64,000 bases of DNA from Bifidobacterium sp. ESL0763 (GTDB lineage: Bacteria; Actinomycetota; Actinomycetes; Actinomycetales; Bifidobacteriaceae). Shown here piece after piece: positions 42,907 through 52,238 of the stretch. The notes below the pieces were generated by a model. The model did no database searches, was not told the DNA's origin, and saw nothing but the letters and a program-made list of their open reading frames with translations. The translations under genes were made by a program, and so were the position numbers. The stretch covers positions 124,001 through 188,000 of the forward strand of contig NZ_JAQTHW010000001.1 in NCBI RefSeq assembly GCF_029433395.1, read 5' to 3'. Position 1 is the first letter of the stretch. Each line of letters begins with the position of its first letter.

Positions 42907-43782
42907 TCAGGCCCACTCGAAGTTGCCGGTACCGGCGCCGATCTCGAAGTGGCGCTTGGCGCAGCCCAGGCCGACGTGGGCGAAGAGGCCGGGCGTGGCG
43001 CACGCGCTGACATGGGGCAGCGGCTCGCCTTCGGAGGGTTCAAGGTCATCCGTTGCGCATTGGGAATTTGCTCGTTCGGCGGCAACGGCGGCTCCATGTG
43101 AATCGGTCTGGCCACTTTCTAGAGTGAAACGGAAGGGTTGCTGGCTCAGCGAGGTCGGCGCGAGCGAGGCCGCCTCGATACCACGCTGGAACCATTCGGG
43201 CGCATCGTCGAGCGTTGGGGCTTCGCCGTTCTTCCCGAGGTTCGCGGGCAATGCGCACAACGAATCGAGCGGCTTGCTGTGGTGCTTGGCGCCGGCTCGC
43301 GCCGCGTGGCCGAACGCGATGACCCACACCATGCGCTCGCCGGAATCTAGCTCCCACCAACCGTTCGAAGCGTCGTCGAGCACGGCCCACGAGCAGTCCA
43401 GCCCCAACCCAACCAATGTCAGCGCCAGCTGTTCGCCGTAGTATCCCACCTTCTCCTCGGTCGCGGCTTCGGCGGCGGGAACCGGGTCGGCGATTTCGGC
43501 GGAGTTGACGTCTGCCGGTTTCTTCTTTGGGTGCAGGTCGTAGGGCTCGTTGATCTTCGCCACTAAGGCGATGGCGTTATGCACACCGGTGAAGCGGCCG
43601 TAATGGGTCTTGTGTCCGCAGAAGGCGTCGTCGAGCCCGGCGGCCATCTGGAAGTGCAGATCGGACGCGGCGTTGCAGCGCTTGACTTCGACGGCGATAT
43701 CGTTGAGCAGATTTTGGCTGACCGGTTCGTCGCTATACATGCGCACGGAATGCCGCCGCTCCATCGCCTCGTTAAGATCCAT
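42907..43782 (-). CDS. Nitroreductase family protein (TM1586-type)
   Basis: A 291-residue FMN oxidoreductase-like protein. The N-terminal MDLNEAMERRHSVRMYSDEP is the nitroreductase Arg-His-Ser-Val-Arg FMN-phosphate contact. The arrangement as two half-repeats (second half EAASLAPTSLSQQPFRFTLE) matches the putative nitroreductase group exemplified by Thermotoga TM1586, where one chain mimics the usual dimer. Substrate unknown. An Ala/Glu-rich insertion (ADPVPAAEAATEE) lies in the first half. Start ATG 43782 follows GGGAG by 6 bp. Confidence 0.82.
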   Translation of the reverse strand: MDLNEAMERRHSVRMYSDEPVSQNLLNDIAVEVKRCNAASDLHFQMAAGLDDAFCGHKTHYGRFTGVHNAIALVAKINEPYDLHPKKKPADVNSAEIADPVPAAEAATEEKVGYYGEQLALTLVGLGLDCSWAVLDDASNGWWELDSGERMVWVIAFGHAARAGAKHHSKPLDSLCALPANLGKNGEAPTLDDAPEWFQRGIEAASLAPTSLSQQPFRFTLESGQTDSHGAAVAAERANSQCATDDLEPSEGEPLPHVSACATPGLFAHVGLGCAKRHFEIGAGTGNFEWA

Positions 43783-43993
43783 CGTGCTCCCGCCCGTCAT
43801 TGGTGATCGGTTCCATCATACTGAACCGTGACGTGCGTCACGCCGTTCGTGCGCGTCTGCGCGCGCTAAATGTGACGAATTGTACACAATGCAGCAGGTG
43901 TGGATTGCGGGCCGCATGGTGGTGGCCGTTGCAGCATGGCTGCGGATGCAGAGAGGCTAGCTCAGCATGGCTGTGGATATGGTGGCCGGTTTT

Positions 43994-44124
43994 GTCACTG
44001 TTTCTCTAGTTTCCAGTGAGGAAACGGGATGTGCCGGGCCGTCAGATTCCGTTTCTTGACAGTATTCGTGTGATCGGTGAGGAAACGGGATGTGGCAAGC
44101 TGTTAGGTGCGGTTTCTTCACCGG
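43994..44124. repeat. GTTTCTTCAC/GTGAGGAAAC repeat, two units
   Basis: GTGAGGAAACGGGATGTG occurs twice about 65 bp apart, each followed by a GTTTCTT(C/G)AC-type arm, giving two hairpins. Related to the four-unit array at 60254-60467. Confidence 0.8.
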
Positions 44125-44180
44125 GAGATGGGACTCTGCGTGGGAACCCTCGGGTCGCGTCATGTGCCAAGTCAGGCAAT

Positions 44181-44287
44181 GCGACGAAAAGCATGAAAAT
44201 CAGCCCAGAAACGTGCTTTTGGTCGCAATGAATTGGCGGATGCGACGAAAAGCACGAAAAACGGGCGATAAACGTGCTTTTGGTCGC
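44181..44287. repeat. Paired-hairpin repeat, GCGACGAAAAGCACG family, copy 2
   Basis: Hairpins at 44181-44226 and 44242-44287 with right arms CGTGCTTTTGGTCGC and the spacer AATTGGCGGAT shared with copy 1 (42490-42596). It ends 50 bp before the tgt stop codon on the minus strand. Confidence 0.9.
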
Positions 44288-44337
44288 GTTAAGGCGGCCA
44301 GATGGGGGGGGCTTGGTGCGACGCTGCCTGCGCTGCC

Positions 44338-45819
44338 TCAGCCCTTGGAGCCGTGGGCATAGTAGCGGGCCAGGGTCTCGTCGCGGAAGTCCTCGAAGTA
44401 GTCGCCGTCGATTGAGGCGCGGATGTCGTCCAGGAGCCGGATGAAGAAGCGCTCGTTGTGGATGGTCGCGAGCGTCGCGCCGTTGATCTCGTGGGCGCGC
44501 AGCAGGTGGTCGACGTAGGCGCGCGAGTAGTGCGTGCACGTATAGCAGTCGCAGCCCTCTTCGAGCGGCCCGAAGTCGCGCTTGTTGGCGGCGCGTTTGA
44601 TGTTGTATCGGCCGTCGCGCGTGTAGATGGCGCCGTTGCGGGCGCAGCGGGCTGGGGCCACGCAGTCGAAGGTGTCGCCGCCGTTCTCCACACATGCGAA
44701 GATGTCGTCGACGGCCGCGATGCCCAAAACGTGGCGTGGCCGCGATTCCGGCATCTCGTCGCAGATCCACGCGCAGGTGTTGCCGATGACGCGCTTCTCG
44801 ATCGCGCCGCCGATGCCCACGCCGTCAAAGTTGAGCGAGGCGATCTCGGAGGCCGCGCGCCGCCGCAGGTCCTCGTAGTTCGCGCCCTGCACGACGCCGT
44901 AAAGCGCCTGATACGGCTTGCCGACACGCGCCTGTGTAAGCCGCTGGTGCTCGTCGACGCAGCGACGGGCCCAACGGAACGTGCGCTCGATGGACCGCTC
45001 CTGGTAACCGCGCGTGTTCATCAGCGTCGTGAGCTCGTCGAAGGCGAACATGATGTCGGCGCCGATCTGGTGCTGGATACCCATCGAGATCTCGGCGCTG
45101 AACCGATGGCGAGACCCGTTGAGCGGCGACTTGAAGGTCACCCCGTCCTCGTCGACGAACGCCTTGCGCTCGCGGCCGGGGGCGATCACGTCGTCGGACT
45201 TCATGCCGGTGACGTCCATCGCCAGCGTCTTCTTGAACCCAGCGCCGAGCGAGAGCACCTGGAAGCCGCCGGAATCGGTGAAGGTCGGCCCGTCCCAGTT
45301 CTCGAAGCGCGCCAGCCCGCCGGCCTCGTCGATGATCGCCTCGCCGGGGCGTTCAAACAAGTGGAACGCGTTGGAAAGCAGGCATTGCGCGCCGAGCGAT
45401 TTCATCGTTTCGGGCAGCACGCCCTTCATCGCCGCCTGCGTGGCGACGGGCACGAAAGCGGGGGTCTTGATGTCACCGTGCGGGGTGTGGATGACGCCGG
45501 TGCGGCCGTATCGTGCCCCACCGCGCCCCAGTCCGTCTGCGGAATCAGCAAGTCGGGTCTTCTGCTCGAAATAGAACCTGCCGCGGTCGCCGGGCTTGCC
45601 GGGTTCGGCACCGAGTGGATGCTCGAGCAGCCCGGAGGCGCTCGCTGCCAGATAGTCGGCCGTGCCGTCCTGCCGCGAGTTCACCAGAGCGAAACGGGTC
45701 GCCTCTGACGTCTCGTTGGGATAGGGTTCGGCGCCGGCTGGTTGCCCGGCGTCGCCGTTCGTCGCGGTCGGCTTGAATGCGGTGGTGAGGTCTTGGTCGT
45801 TCATATTGCTATCCATCAT
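44338..45819 (-). CDS. tgt: Queuine/preQ1 tRNA-ribosyltransferase
   Basis: A 493-residue TIM-barrel enzyme that exchanges guanine 34 of Asp, Asn, His and Tyr tRNAs for a queuosine precursor. Base-pocket motif FTDSGGFQVLSLG (catalytic Asp), HRFSAEISMGIQHQIGADI, the second Asp in MFAFDEL, and the zinc site CDCYTCTHYSRAYVDHLL with a His about 25 residues later. Typical Tgt is about 375 residues; here roughly 90 residues precede the barrel, rich in Ala/Glu/Asn/Thr. No queuosine synthesis genes are near, so queuine may be salvaged. ATG 45819 follows GGAACGAAT; ATG 45816 and 45804 are alternatives. Confidence 0.94.
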   Translation of the reverse strand: MMDSNMNDQDLTTAFKPTATNGDAGQPAGAEPYPNETSEATRFALVNSRQDGTADYLAASASGLLEHPLGAEPGKPGDRGRFYFEQKTRLADSADGLGRGGARYGRTGVIHTPHGDIKTPAFVPVATQAAMKGVLPETMKSLGAQCLLSNAFHLFERPGEAIIDEAGGLARFENWDGPTFTDSGGFQVLSLGAGFKKTLAMDVTGMKSDDVIAPGRERKAFVDEDGVTFKSPLNGSRHRFSAEISMGIQHQIGADIMFAFDELTTLMNTRGYQERSIERTFRWARRCVDEHQRLTQARVGKPYQALYGVVQGANYEDLRRRAASEIASLNFDGVGIGGAIEKRVIGNTCAWICDEMPESRPRHVLGIAAVDDIFACVENGGDTFDCVAPARCARNGAIYTRDGRYNIKRAANKRDFGPLEEGCDCYTCTHYSRAYVDHLLRAHEINGATLATIHNERFFIRLLDDIRASIDGDYFEDFRDETLARYYAHGSKG

Positions 45820-46153
45820 ATTCGTTCCGTGGTATGGCCGTGGTTCCGGCGCTCGCGTCGTCCCTCGGTTTGTGCGTCCGGCGAAACCGGCCGTGGGTTC
45901 ACCTTAGGCGAAGCGTGCCGGGCCGTCCGCAATGTCCGGCAATGGTTCATGGGAGTTAGTAAAGTATTGTGCCATATGGATTTTCGTGCTCAACGCGGGA
46001 GATGATGCTGGATTTTGGAACGTCCTTTCACGAAACATTCAGGAACCTTCCAGAACGGCTATCTTTACTCGTTATTAGCAGTTCACGGATGCGAGTCCGA
46101 TGAGACGGCGGATGCCGGCACGGCGTGCCATCCGGAAACACGAAGGAGCAGCA
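45820..46153. other. Divergent intergenic region between tgt and htrA
   Basis: 334 bp without repeats or recognisable structures. It must hold promoters for both genes; I could not assign clear -35/-10 pairs. Confidence 0.4.
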
Positions 46154-48064
46154 ATGGCTGAAGACAACAGGAGTGAGCAGAGCGGCGATCGGCCGGCTCG
46201 CTTTGAGGACGGGGCGCAGGGTGCGCCGGACGCCGTCGGGGGCCAGCCGGCGCGCGATCTCGGCGAACGCAAGGCGGACGAGGCCTCTGCCAACACCAAT
46301 CCGACCACGAACATCGGTGCGGCGCCGACCGAGCCCATTGCGAAGGATGACGTGGACGACGGGCCCTATCGCCCCGCTCCGCAGTATGGCGCGTACGCTC
46401 CGTCGCAGCCGGTGCAGAACGGCGATGCCGATAACACCGACGGCACCAACGTCAACGGGATGAACGGTGATACCCAGAACCTCAGCGACTCGCAGCGCAT
46501 GTCGCAGGGCATGTCGTGGAACGGCATCTTCGACGGCCTCGGCTCCGCGCCCGCGGGCAACGGCAACGGCTATGGCAACGCCGGTAGCGGTTACGGTAGC
46601 GCCGCGAACCCGGCCGACCAGAACCCCGCAGGCGAAGGCCAGGCCTCCGAAAACGGCGCTAACGGCTACGAATACCACGATGCCCCGCGGGACGGCTTCG
46701 GCGGCCAGCCTCCGTATGGCTGGGGCGACATGGGCAACGGCAACGGCACCAACGGCAACTTCAACGGCGGTAACGGCGCCAACAACCGTGGCAACGGCAG
46801 CGCCGCCACGGGCTGGCTCGCGGCCCACCGCACCGTCGTCACCGCGGTGGTGGCGGCCGTGATCTCCGCGGTGCTGGTCATGGTGGTCGGCTTCGTGGGT
46901 GTTTCCCGCGGCTGGATCAACGTTCCCGCGTCGAGCTCGATGTCGGGCATCGCCTCCAACAAGTCCGGCTCCGGCACCGCCAACGTCAAGGGTGGCCAGG
47001 CCCCCGACTGGGCGAGCGTCTCCAAGCAGGTCTCCGACTCCGTGGTCTCCATCCAGACCCAGGTGAGCCAGGGCGTGGCCAAGGGCTCCGGCGCGGTGAT
47101 CGACAACCAGGGCCACATCGTCACCAACAACCACGTGATCTCCGGCGGCAAGACCATCCAGGTCACGCTCTCCAACGGGCAGATCTACAACGCCGACGTC
47201 GTGGGTGCCGACACCACCACCGATCTGGCGGTCATCAAGATCAACAACGCGCCGAGCGACCTCAAGGCCGTCTCCTTCGCCGATTCCGACAAGCTTGCGG
47301 TCGGCGAGAACGTGATGGCCGTCGGCAACCCGCTCGGCTACGACGACACCGCCACCACCGGCATCGTCTCGGCGCTCAACCGCCCCGTCTCGGTGATGGA
47401 CGACAACAATTCCGAGATCGTGACCAACGCGGTGCAGATCGACGCGGCCATCAACCCCGGCAACTCCGGCGGCCCGACCTTCGACGCGGCCGGTCAGGTC
47501 ATCGGCATCAACTCCTCGATCGCCTCCGCCTCCTCGGCGCAGGGCCAGTCCGGCTCCATCGGCATCGGCTTCGCGATCCCCTCCGACCTCGTCAAGCGCA
47601 TCACCGACGAGATCGTGACCAAGGGCTCCGTCAAGCACGCGATGCTGGGCGTGACCATCAAGAACGCCACCGCACAATCCGACGGCATCACCCGCGGCGG
47701 CGCGCAGATCACCTCCTCCAACGGCGGGTCCGCGGTCGTCAAGGGCAGCCCGGCCGACAAGGCGGGCCTGAAGGCGGACGACACCGTCGTGGCCTTCAAC
47801 GGCAAGGCGGTCGGCAGCAGCTCCGCGTTGCTTGGCTACGTGCGCGCCTCGTCCCTGGGCGACAAGGTGACCCTCACCATCGTGCGCGGCGGCCACACCA
47901 TGGACGTCGACGTCACGCTCAACCAGGAGGAGACACAGGTCAAGGGCTCCAACCGCTCCGAATCGCAGAAGAAGGACGGGCAGAGCGACGGCGGCCAGAG
48001 TGACGGCGGCAATGGCTCCGGCGGTGACGGCGGCGGTCTCTTCGACCCCTTCGGCCTCTGGTAA
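46154..48064 (+). CDS. htrA: HtrA/DegP-like membrane-anchored serine protease
   Basis: A 636-residue S1C protease. About 225 cytoplasmic residues rich in Asn/Gly/Asp precede a TM helix (VVTAVVAAVISAVLVMVVGFVGV). The trypsin-like domain shows His in IVTNNHVISGG, Asp in TTTDLAVIKI and Ser in NPGNSGGPTFD; one PDZ domain follows (GGSAVVKGSPADKAGLKADD), then a Gly/Ser/Asp-rich tail ending GLW. It degrades misfolded extracytoplasmic proteins under stress. ATG 46154 follows AAGGAG at 46143-46148. Monocistronic, with a terminator at 48141-48176. Confidence 0.95.
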   Translation: MAEDNRSEQSGDRPARFEDGAQGAPDAVGGQPARDLGERKADEASANTNPTTNIGAAPTEPIAKDDVDDGPYRPAPQYGAYAPSQPVQNGDADNTDGTNVNGMNGDTQNLSDSQRMSQGMSWNGIFDGLGSAPAGNGNGYGNAGSGYGSAANPADQNPAGEGQASENGANGYEYHDAPRDGFGGQPPYGWGDMGNGNGTNGNFNGGNGANNRGNGSAATGWLAAHRTVVTAVVAAVISAVLVMVVGFVGVSRGWINVPASSSMSGIASNKSGSGTANVKGGQAPDWASVSKQVSDSVVSIQTQVSQGVAKGSGAVIDNQGHIVTNNHVISGGKTIQVTLSNGQIYNADVVGADTTTDLAVIKINNAPSDLKAVSFADSDKLAVGENVMAVGNPLGYDDTATTGIVSALNRPVSVMDDNNSEIVTNAVQIDAAINPGNSGGPTFDAAGQVIGINSSIASASSAQGQSGSIGIGFAIPSDLVKRITDEIVTKGSVKHAMLGVTIKNATAQSDGITRGGAQITSSNGGSAVVKGSPADKAGLKADDTVVAFNGKAVGSSSALLGYVRASSLGDKVTLTIVRGGHTMDVDVTLNQEETQVKGSNRSESQKKDGQSDGGQSDGGNGSGGDGGGLFDPFGLW

Positions 48065-48140
48065 ACCGGTTCGGCCTTGGTTCGGGTCTGGCCTGAATAT
48101 CGGTGAATCTGGCCAGGTCTGAACGGTCGATGAAACAAGC

Positions 48141-48176
48141 GAGGGCGGATTGCGGCGTGAAGCCGTGACCGCCCTC
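48141..48176 (+). terminator. Terminator after htrA
   Basis: GAGGGCGG (48141-48148) pairs with CCGCCCTC (48169-48176); an inner GGC/GCC stem extends it. Confidence 0.75.
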
Positions 48177-48310
48177 GTTCGCTTATGCAGGAGCGGCGTC
48201 GTGGACGGTCGGTTGCGTGGTTGGCCTCGCAGGTAACCGCAAATAGTATGTTTCCTTACGTTTCGTCAAAATCCTTTCGCGCGATGGCCCGGGTGCGATA
48301 ACCTAGGCAT

Positions 48311-49768
48311 ATGAGTAACGACAATGAACTGCGTATCGCCGTCGTGGGCGCGGGCCCCGCGGGCGTCTATTCCTCCGATATTTTCCTTCGCCAGCTCAAG
48401 AAGACCGGCGAGGAGCTCGGCCTGCCGACCAAGGCGCGCATCGACCTTTTCGAGAAGCTGCCGGTGCCGTTCGGCCTGGTGCGCTACGGCGTCGCCCCCG
48501 ACCATCCGGCCATCAAATACATCGCCGATGCGCTCGAGAAGACGCTCGACAACCCCGACATCCACCTTTACTGCGACGTGGAATTCGGCCAGGATTTGAC
48601 GCTCGACGACCTGATGCCACGCTACGACGCGGTGCTTTTCGCCACGGGCGCGGTGGCCGACCGGCCGCTGACCATCCCCGGCGCGGACCTCGACGGCGTG
48701 CACGGCGCGGCGCGGTTCGTGGAATGGTACGACGGCTATCCGACCGGCGCGCGCACCTGGCCGCTCGACGCCGAGAAGGTGGCGGTGATCGGTGGCGGCA
48801 ACGTGGCGATGGATGTGGCGCGCGAACTGATGCGCGACGCCGACGACCTCAAGGGCCGCACCGATATCCCCGACAACGTCTACGAGGGCATCAAGGCCAA
48901 CAAGGCGCGCGAGCTGCACCTCTTCATTCGCCGCGGCGTGGCCCAGGCCAAGTTCAGTGTGCAGGAGCTGCGAGAGCTCGAGAAGCTGCCGGGCGTGCAG
49001 ATCGTCATCGACGAGGATGATTTCGACCTCGACGAGGACACGATCGAGCAGGCCGGCAAGGACAAGCTCACCCGCCAGATGGTCGAGGAGCTCTTCGCCA
49101 TCCGCGAGATGGCCGAGGACATGGAGGACGACGGCGGCGTCGACTTCGAGGGTAATCCCGCTCCGAAGAAATACATCATGCACTTCAACTCCGCGCCCAG
49201 CGAGGTGCTGGGGGCCGATGGCAAGGTGACCGGCCTGCACGTGGAGCGCACCGAGACCGGCGCCGACGGCGTGATGCGCCACACCGGCGAATTCACCGAC
49301 TATCCCGTCGGGGCCGTCTACCACGCCATCGGCTACAAGCCGGCGAGCGTGCCGGGCGTGGCCTACGACGAGCAGCGCAGCGTGCTGGCCAACGAGGAGG
49401 GGCGCATCCTCGCCGAGCCCGCGCTCACCGCCGAGACCGGCAAGAGCACCGTTCGCCCGCGGCTCTACGCCACCGGCTGGGCCAAGCGCGGCCCGGTGGG
49501 GCTCATCGGCTCCACCAAGTCCGACGCGCTGCTGATCGTCGGCAACATGCTGCAGGACTTCGCCGCCGACGGCAAGGGCGGCTGCGTGGCCACCGACCGC
49601 GATCCCGAATCCATCGACCGGCTGCTCGCCTCGCGCGGCGTGAAGCCCATCGACTTCGCCGGCTGGAAGAAGGTCGACGCCTACGAACGTGCCGAGGGCG
49701 CCAAGGAAGGCCGCGAGCACAAGAAGGTCATCGATCCCGACCAGATGCGCAGCCTCGCGCTCGGCTGA
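48311..49768 (+). CDS. fprA: Ferredoxin/adrenodoxin-NADP+ reductase (FprA-like)
   Basis: A 485-residue flavoprotein. FAD loop VVGAGPAGVYSSD, LPVPFGLVRYGVAPDHP and the NADP loop VIGGGNVAMDVARELM, then RRGVAQAKFSVQELREL, IGYKP and the C-terminal ATGWAKRGPVGLIGSTKSDA are those of adrenodoxin reductase/FprA. It transfers electrons between NADPH and ferredoxin; no ferredoxin gene is adjacent. Length matches mycobacterial FprA (about 456) with small additions. A weak ribosome site precedes ATG 48311. Confidence 0.94.
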   Translation: MSNDNELRIAVVGAGPAGVYSSDIFLRQLKKTGEELGLPTKARIDLFEKLPVPFGLVRYGVAPDHPAIKYIADALEKTLDNPDIHLYCDVEFGQDLTLDDLMPRYDAVLFATGAVADRPLTIPGADLDGVHGAARFVEWYDGYPTGARTWPLDAEKVAVIGGGNVAMDVARELMRDADDLKGRTDIPDNVYEGIKANKARELHLFIRRGVAQAKFSVQELRELEKLPGVQIVIDEDDFDLDEDTIEQAGKDKLTRQMVEELFAIREMAEDMEDDGGVDFEGNPAPKKYIMHFNSAPSEVLGADGKVTGLHVERTETGADGVMRHTGEFTDYPVGAVYHAIGYKPASVPGVAYDEQRSVLANEEGRILAEPALTAETGKSTVRPRLYATGWAKRGPVGLIGSTKSDALLIVGNMLQDFAADGKGGCVATDRDPESIDRLLASRGVKPIDFAGWKKVDAYERAEGAKEGREHKKVIDPDQMRSLALG

Positions 49769-49821
49769 GGCGGGGCGAAGGCTCACGCCGCTGGTGTAAG
49801 GCGGTTGGTGCCTGACGCTTG

Positions 49822-49856
49822 ACGGCGCTGAGTTCCCGTTCGGGGCTCGGCGCCGT
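49822..49856 (+). terminator. Terminator after fprA
   Basis: ACGGCGCTGAG (49822-49832) pairs with CTCGGCGCCGT (49846-49856), followed by TTTCG. Confidence 0.8.
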
Positions 49857-49898
49857 TTCGCATGTTTGACCCATGTTTGGGTAGTGGAATCCCGGCAA

Positions 49899-50008
49899 TG
49901 CGATGAAAATCAGGGCTTCGTATACATTTTGCTGAGTTTGCTCGCATGTTCAATTGAGCATGCGAGCAAACTCAGGGTTTCTGTCCCATTCTCTTGATTC
50001 TCATCGCA
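49899..50008. repeat. Double inverted repeat, TGCGATGAAAATCAGGG family, copy 1
   Basis: Outer arms TGCGATGAAAATCAGGG (49899) and TTGATTCTCATCGCA (ending 50008); inner perfect 17 bp arms CTGAGTTTGCTCGCATG (49932-49948) and 49959-49975. The same nested arrangement occurs at 53865-53973. Confidence 0.88.
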
Positions 50009-50039
50009 ACCTTTATTTGGTTCTATGTTGAAGTGCAGC

Positions 50040-50193
50040 CTTACATTTTTTGGAGTCGGCCCAAAAATGTAAGCGGCGAAAAATCGTGGTAGAGCAAAAA
50101 TACGTTGGAATTCCGCGGTTTTTAGCCCATGGCGAATGTTCGATTACGTGCGTTTGGCTTACATTTTTTCGGGCTCGCCAAAAAATGTAAGCC
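50040..50193. repeat. Twin-hairpin element with conserved core, TTACATTTTTTGG type
   Basis: Two hairpins with arms CTTACATTTTTT and AAAAA(A)TGTAAG (50040-50073 and 50156-50193) flank an 82 bp core containing CGTTGGAATTCCGCGG. A second element with the same core but CTCACATTTTTT arms is at 52239-52394. It ends 5 bp before the DUF3021 stop codon on the minus strand, so the second hairpin probably ends that operon. Confidence 0.9.
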
Positions 50194-50198
50194 AGGGT

Positions 50199-50636
50199 TT
50201 ATCGCCGCACCAATTTTTCGTTGATTTTGCGGGCGTCGAACTTGTTGCGGGCGATGATGAGCACCCAGATCGCGGCGTAGATGGCGACGAACACCACGAA
50301 CACCACGGGCATCGAGACATTCCAGCCATTGGCCAGGATCCAGATGACGACGAGGGCGAACGTCAGCGCGCAGTGGGCGATGTAGTTGGGCAGGCGGCCG
50401 TTGCCCAGCAGGAAGGTGAGTTCGCCGATCAGCGCGGTCATCACGAAGAAGGTGGCGACGCTCATCGTGGTGACGGGAATCCAGCCCGGCGAGACCGCCT
50501 CCACGAGCAGGAAGAAGAAGGAGCCGAGCCCAAGGCCGACGACCGCGTTGCGGATGACGGCCCGCAGGAGCCCGGACGGTCGGGTCGGTTCGCCGCCGCG
50601 CTCTGCGTTGACAACGGGAAATTCGTGCTGGCTCAT
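50199..50636 (-). CDS. DUF3021 family membrane protein
   Basis: A 145-residue protein with four TM segments (AVVGLGLGSFFFLLVEAV; VATFFVMTALIGELTFLL; IAHCALTFALVVIWILA; VVFVVFVAIYAAIWVLI) and a charged C-terminus. DUF3021 proteins are usually encoded directly after a LytTR regulator, as here, where the start follows the regulator stop by one base. They are thought to control the LytTR protein at the membrane; that role is by analogy. Last gene of the ABC-LytTR operon. Confidence 0.88.
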   Translation of the reverse strand: MSQHEFPVVNAERGGEPTRPSGLLRAVIRNAVVGLGLGSFFFLLVEAVSPGWIPVTTMSVATFFVMTALIGELTFLLGNGRLPNYIAHCALTFALVVIWILANGWNVSMPVVFVVFVAIYAAIWVLIIARNKFDARKINEKLVRR

Positions 50637-50637
50637 C

Positions 50638-51111
50638 TCATACTCCTAACGCTTGCTTCAGCCCGGCGACGTATCGGCGGCTCACGGTCTCGTCGACGCC
50701 ACCGGTGAGTTTGGCGGTCATGTTGCCGGAATAGCTGGCCTCCAGCGATTGCAGGTGGCGGAGGTTGATGGCGACCTGCTTCGAGATTTGCATGAAATCG
50801 GACGATGGCAGCGACTCGAGGAAACGCTGCAACCGGTCTTTGGTGACCAGGGAATGGGCCGGCGACCCGGCTGAGGCGGCGAGGCGGACGACCAGCGAGT
50901 TGCCGTGCACCTCGACGGCGATGACGGCGTTCTTGCGCACGATCTCGAGGCGGTCGCCGGTGTCGATGGAGATGGTCTGGGAGGCGCGCCGGCCCAGGGT
51001 TTCCGCGGCTTTCATCACGCCGATAGCGTCAGCGGTGGGCGCCGCCGCCTCGACGACGATATTGATCTCGCCGTCCTCAAGTTCGGGATTCGCCCGGAAC
51101 GTGATCCTCAT
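50638..51111 (-). CDS. LytTR DNA-binding transcriptional regulator
   Basis: A 157-residue protein. After a short N-terminal region come VAVEVHGNSLVVRL, FLESLPSSDFMQISKQVAINL and YVAGLKQALG, the pattern of the LytTR DNA-binding domain. There is no receiver domain, so it is not a classical response regulator. Family proteins of this build repress or activate the neighbouring ABC transporter, with DUF3021 as partner. Start ATG 51111 follows AAAGGAGG by 8 bp. A 134 bp gap separates it from the permease. Confidence 0.88.
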   Translation of the reverse strand: MRITFRANPELEDGEINIVVEAAAPTADAIGVMKAAETLGRRASQTISIDTGDRLEIVRKNAVIAVEVHGNSLVVRLAASAGSPAHSLVTKDRLQRFLESLPSSDFMQISKQVAINLRHLQSLEASYSGNMTAKLTGGVDETVSRRYVAGLKQALGV

Positions 51112-51245
51112 GCCTCGCGCCTCCTTTCCGCGCTTGTTTTGCCCGTCTGGTCGTCTCGATTGTATCGCCGGCCACGGGAGCGCCGGCGGCGGCAATCATG
51201 CCCGTCGGACGCTCGCCGCTGTGGATTTCCCAGTCGATGGTGTAC

Positions 51246-52217
51246 TCATCGTGCGCTCGCCGCACTTGTCTTGTCCACCCGGATGGCGGCGGTAACGGCA
51301 CGGTGCCGGTGGAAGCCCAGGGCTGAGACGCTGCGCGCGAGCATGCGGGCGGCCCAGATGGCCACCGCGATCAGCACGGTGGTGGTGACCAGCAGCGCGA
51401 TCTCCTCGGGCGCCGAAGTCGGCTGGGAGGCGTGGGGCAGCGTATAGCCGATGCCCATGTCGCCGCGGAATCGCGTGGCGACCGCTCCGGCGTGGGGGAG
51501 CGGGGCCGCGAAGGCCGAGTCCATGGCCCCGTCCATCAGCAGGCGGCGGAAGAGCGAGGACGTGTAGGCGCCCGGCCAGAGCTGGATGAGGCGTCGAGCG
51601 AACTCCGGCATCGCGCTGACGGGCAGGTAGACGCCGGCGAGGAAACCCGCGGCCGTGCCGATGAGGGTGTTGAGGGCGGTGTTGGCGCTTTGCGAGCGGA
51701 TGCCGGCGACGATGGCGTAGGAGAGCACCGAGCTGACGGTGGCGTTGAGCGCCATCATCGCCAGCAGGCCGAGGTCGGTCGCGGGGTCGCCGAGCGGCAC
51801 GCTGATGCGGTCGACGGGGACGAAGTAGGCCAGCATGACGGCGAAGACCACGATTTGCATCGCGAACCCGACGATGACGCTGCTCAGCAGGTAGCCGGCC
51901 ACGATGCGCCAGCGCGAGTGGAGAGCCATGCGGAAGTCCACGTCGAGGCCGTTCTCGCGGTCGCCGACCATCTGGCCCATCATCGCCAGCGGCGTGGTGA
52001 GCCCGGTGATCGACAGCACGCCGCCCATCAGCCAGTTGTCGAGCAGGGTGTTGACGGTGCCGGCGTCGAGGCCGCTGCCGCCCCAGCTGCCGCTGACGGT
52101 CTGGCGCAGGAAGACGACGTAGAGGCCGAAGGCGATGAGCGCGCCCAGCAGGGAGAGGAACGCGTGGGCGTGGTTGCGGAAGAAGAGTCTGAGATTTCGC
52201 TGCGATAGGGCGAGCAT
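51246..52217 (-). CDS. ABC-2 type transporter permease
   Basis: A 323-residue membrane protein with six TM segments (for example FLSLLGALIAFGLYVVFL, IVGFAMQIVVFAVMLAYFV, LLVTTTVLIAVAIWAARML) and the ABC-2 motif GFLAGVYLPVSAMPEF. It forms an exporter with the ATPase encoded upstream. Substrate unknown; drug or lipid-like molecules are typical. Start ATG 52217; AAAGG lies upstream. Confidence 0.9.
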   Translation of the reverse strand: MLALSQRNLRLFFRNHAHAFLSLLGALIAFGLYVVFLRQTVSGSWGGSGLDAGTVNTLLDNWLMGGVLSITGLTTPLAMMGQMVGDRENGLDVDFRMALHSRWRIVAGYLLSSVIVGFAMQIVVFAVMLAYFVPVDRISVPLGDPATDLGLLAMMALNATVSSVLSYAIVAGIRSQSANTALNTLIGTAAGFLAGVYLPVSAMPEFARRLIQLWPGAYTSSLFRRLLMDGAMDSAFAAPLPHAGAVATRFRGDMGIGYTLPHASQPTSAPEEIALLVTTTVLIAVAIWAARMLARSVSALGFHRHRAVTAAIRVDKTSAASAR

Positions 52218-52238
52218 AAGGGTCCTTTACTTGATGGT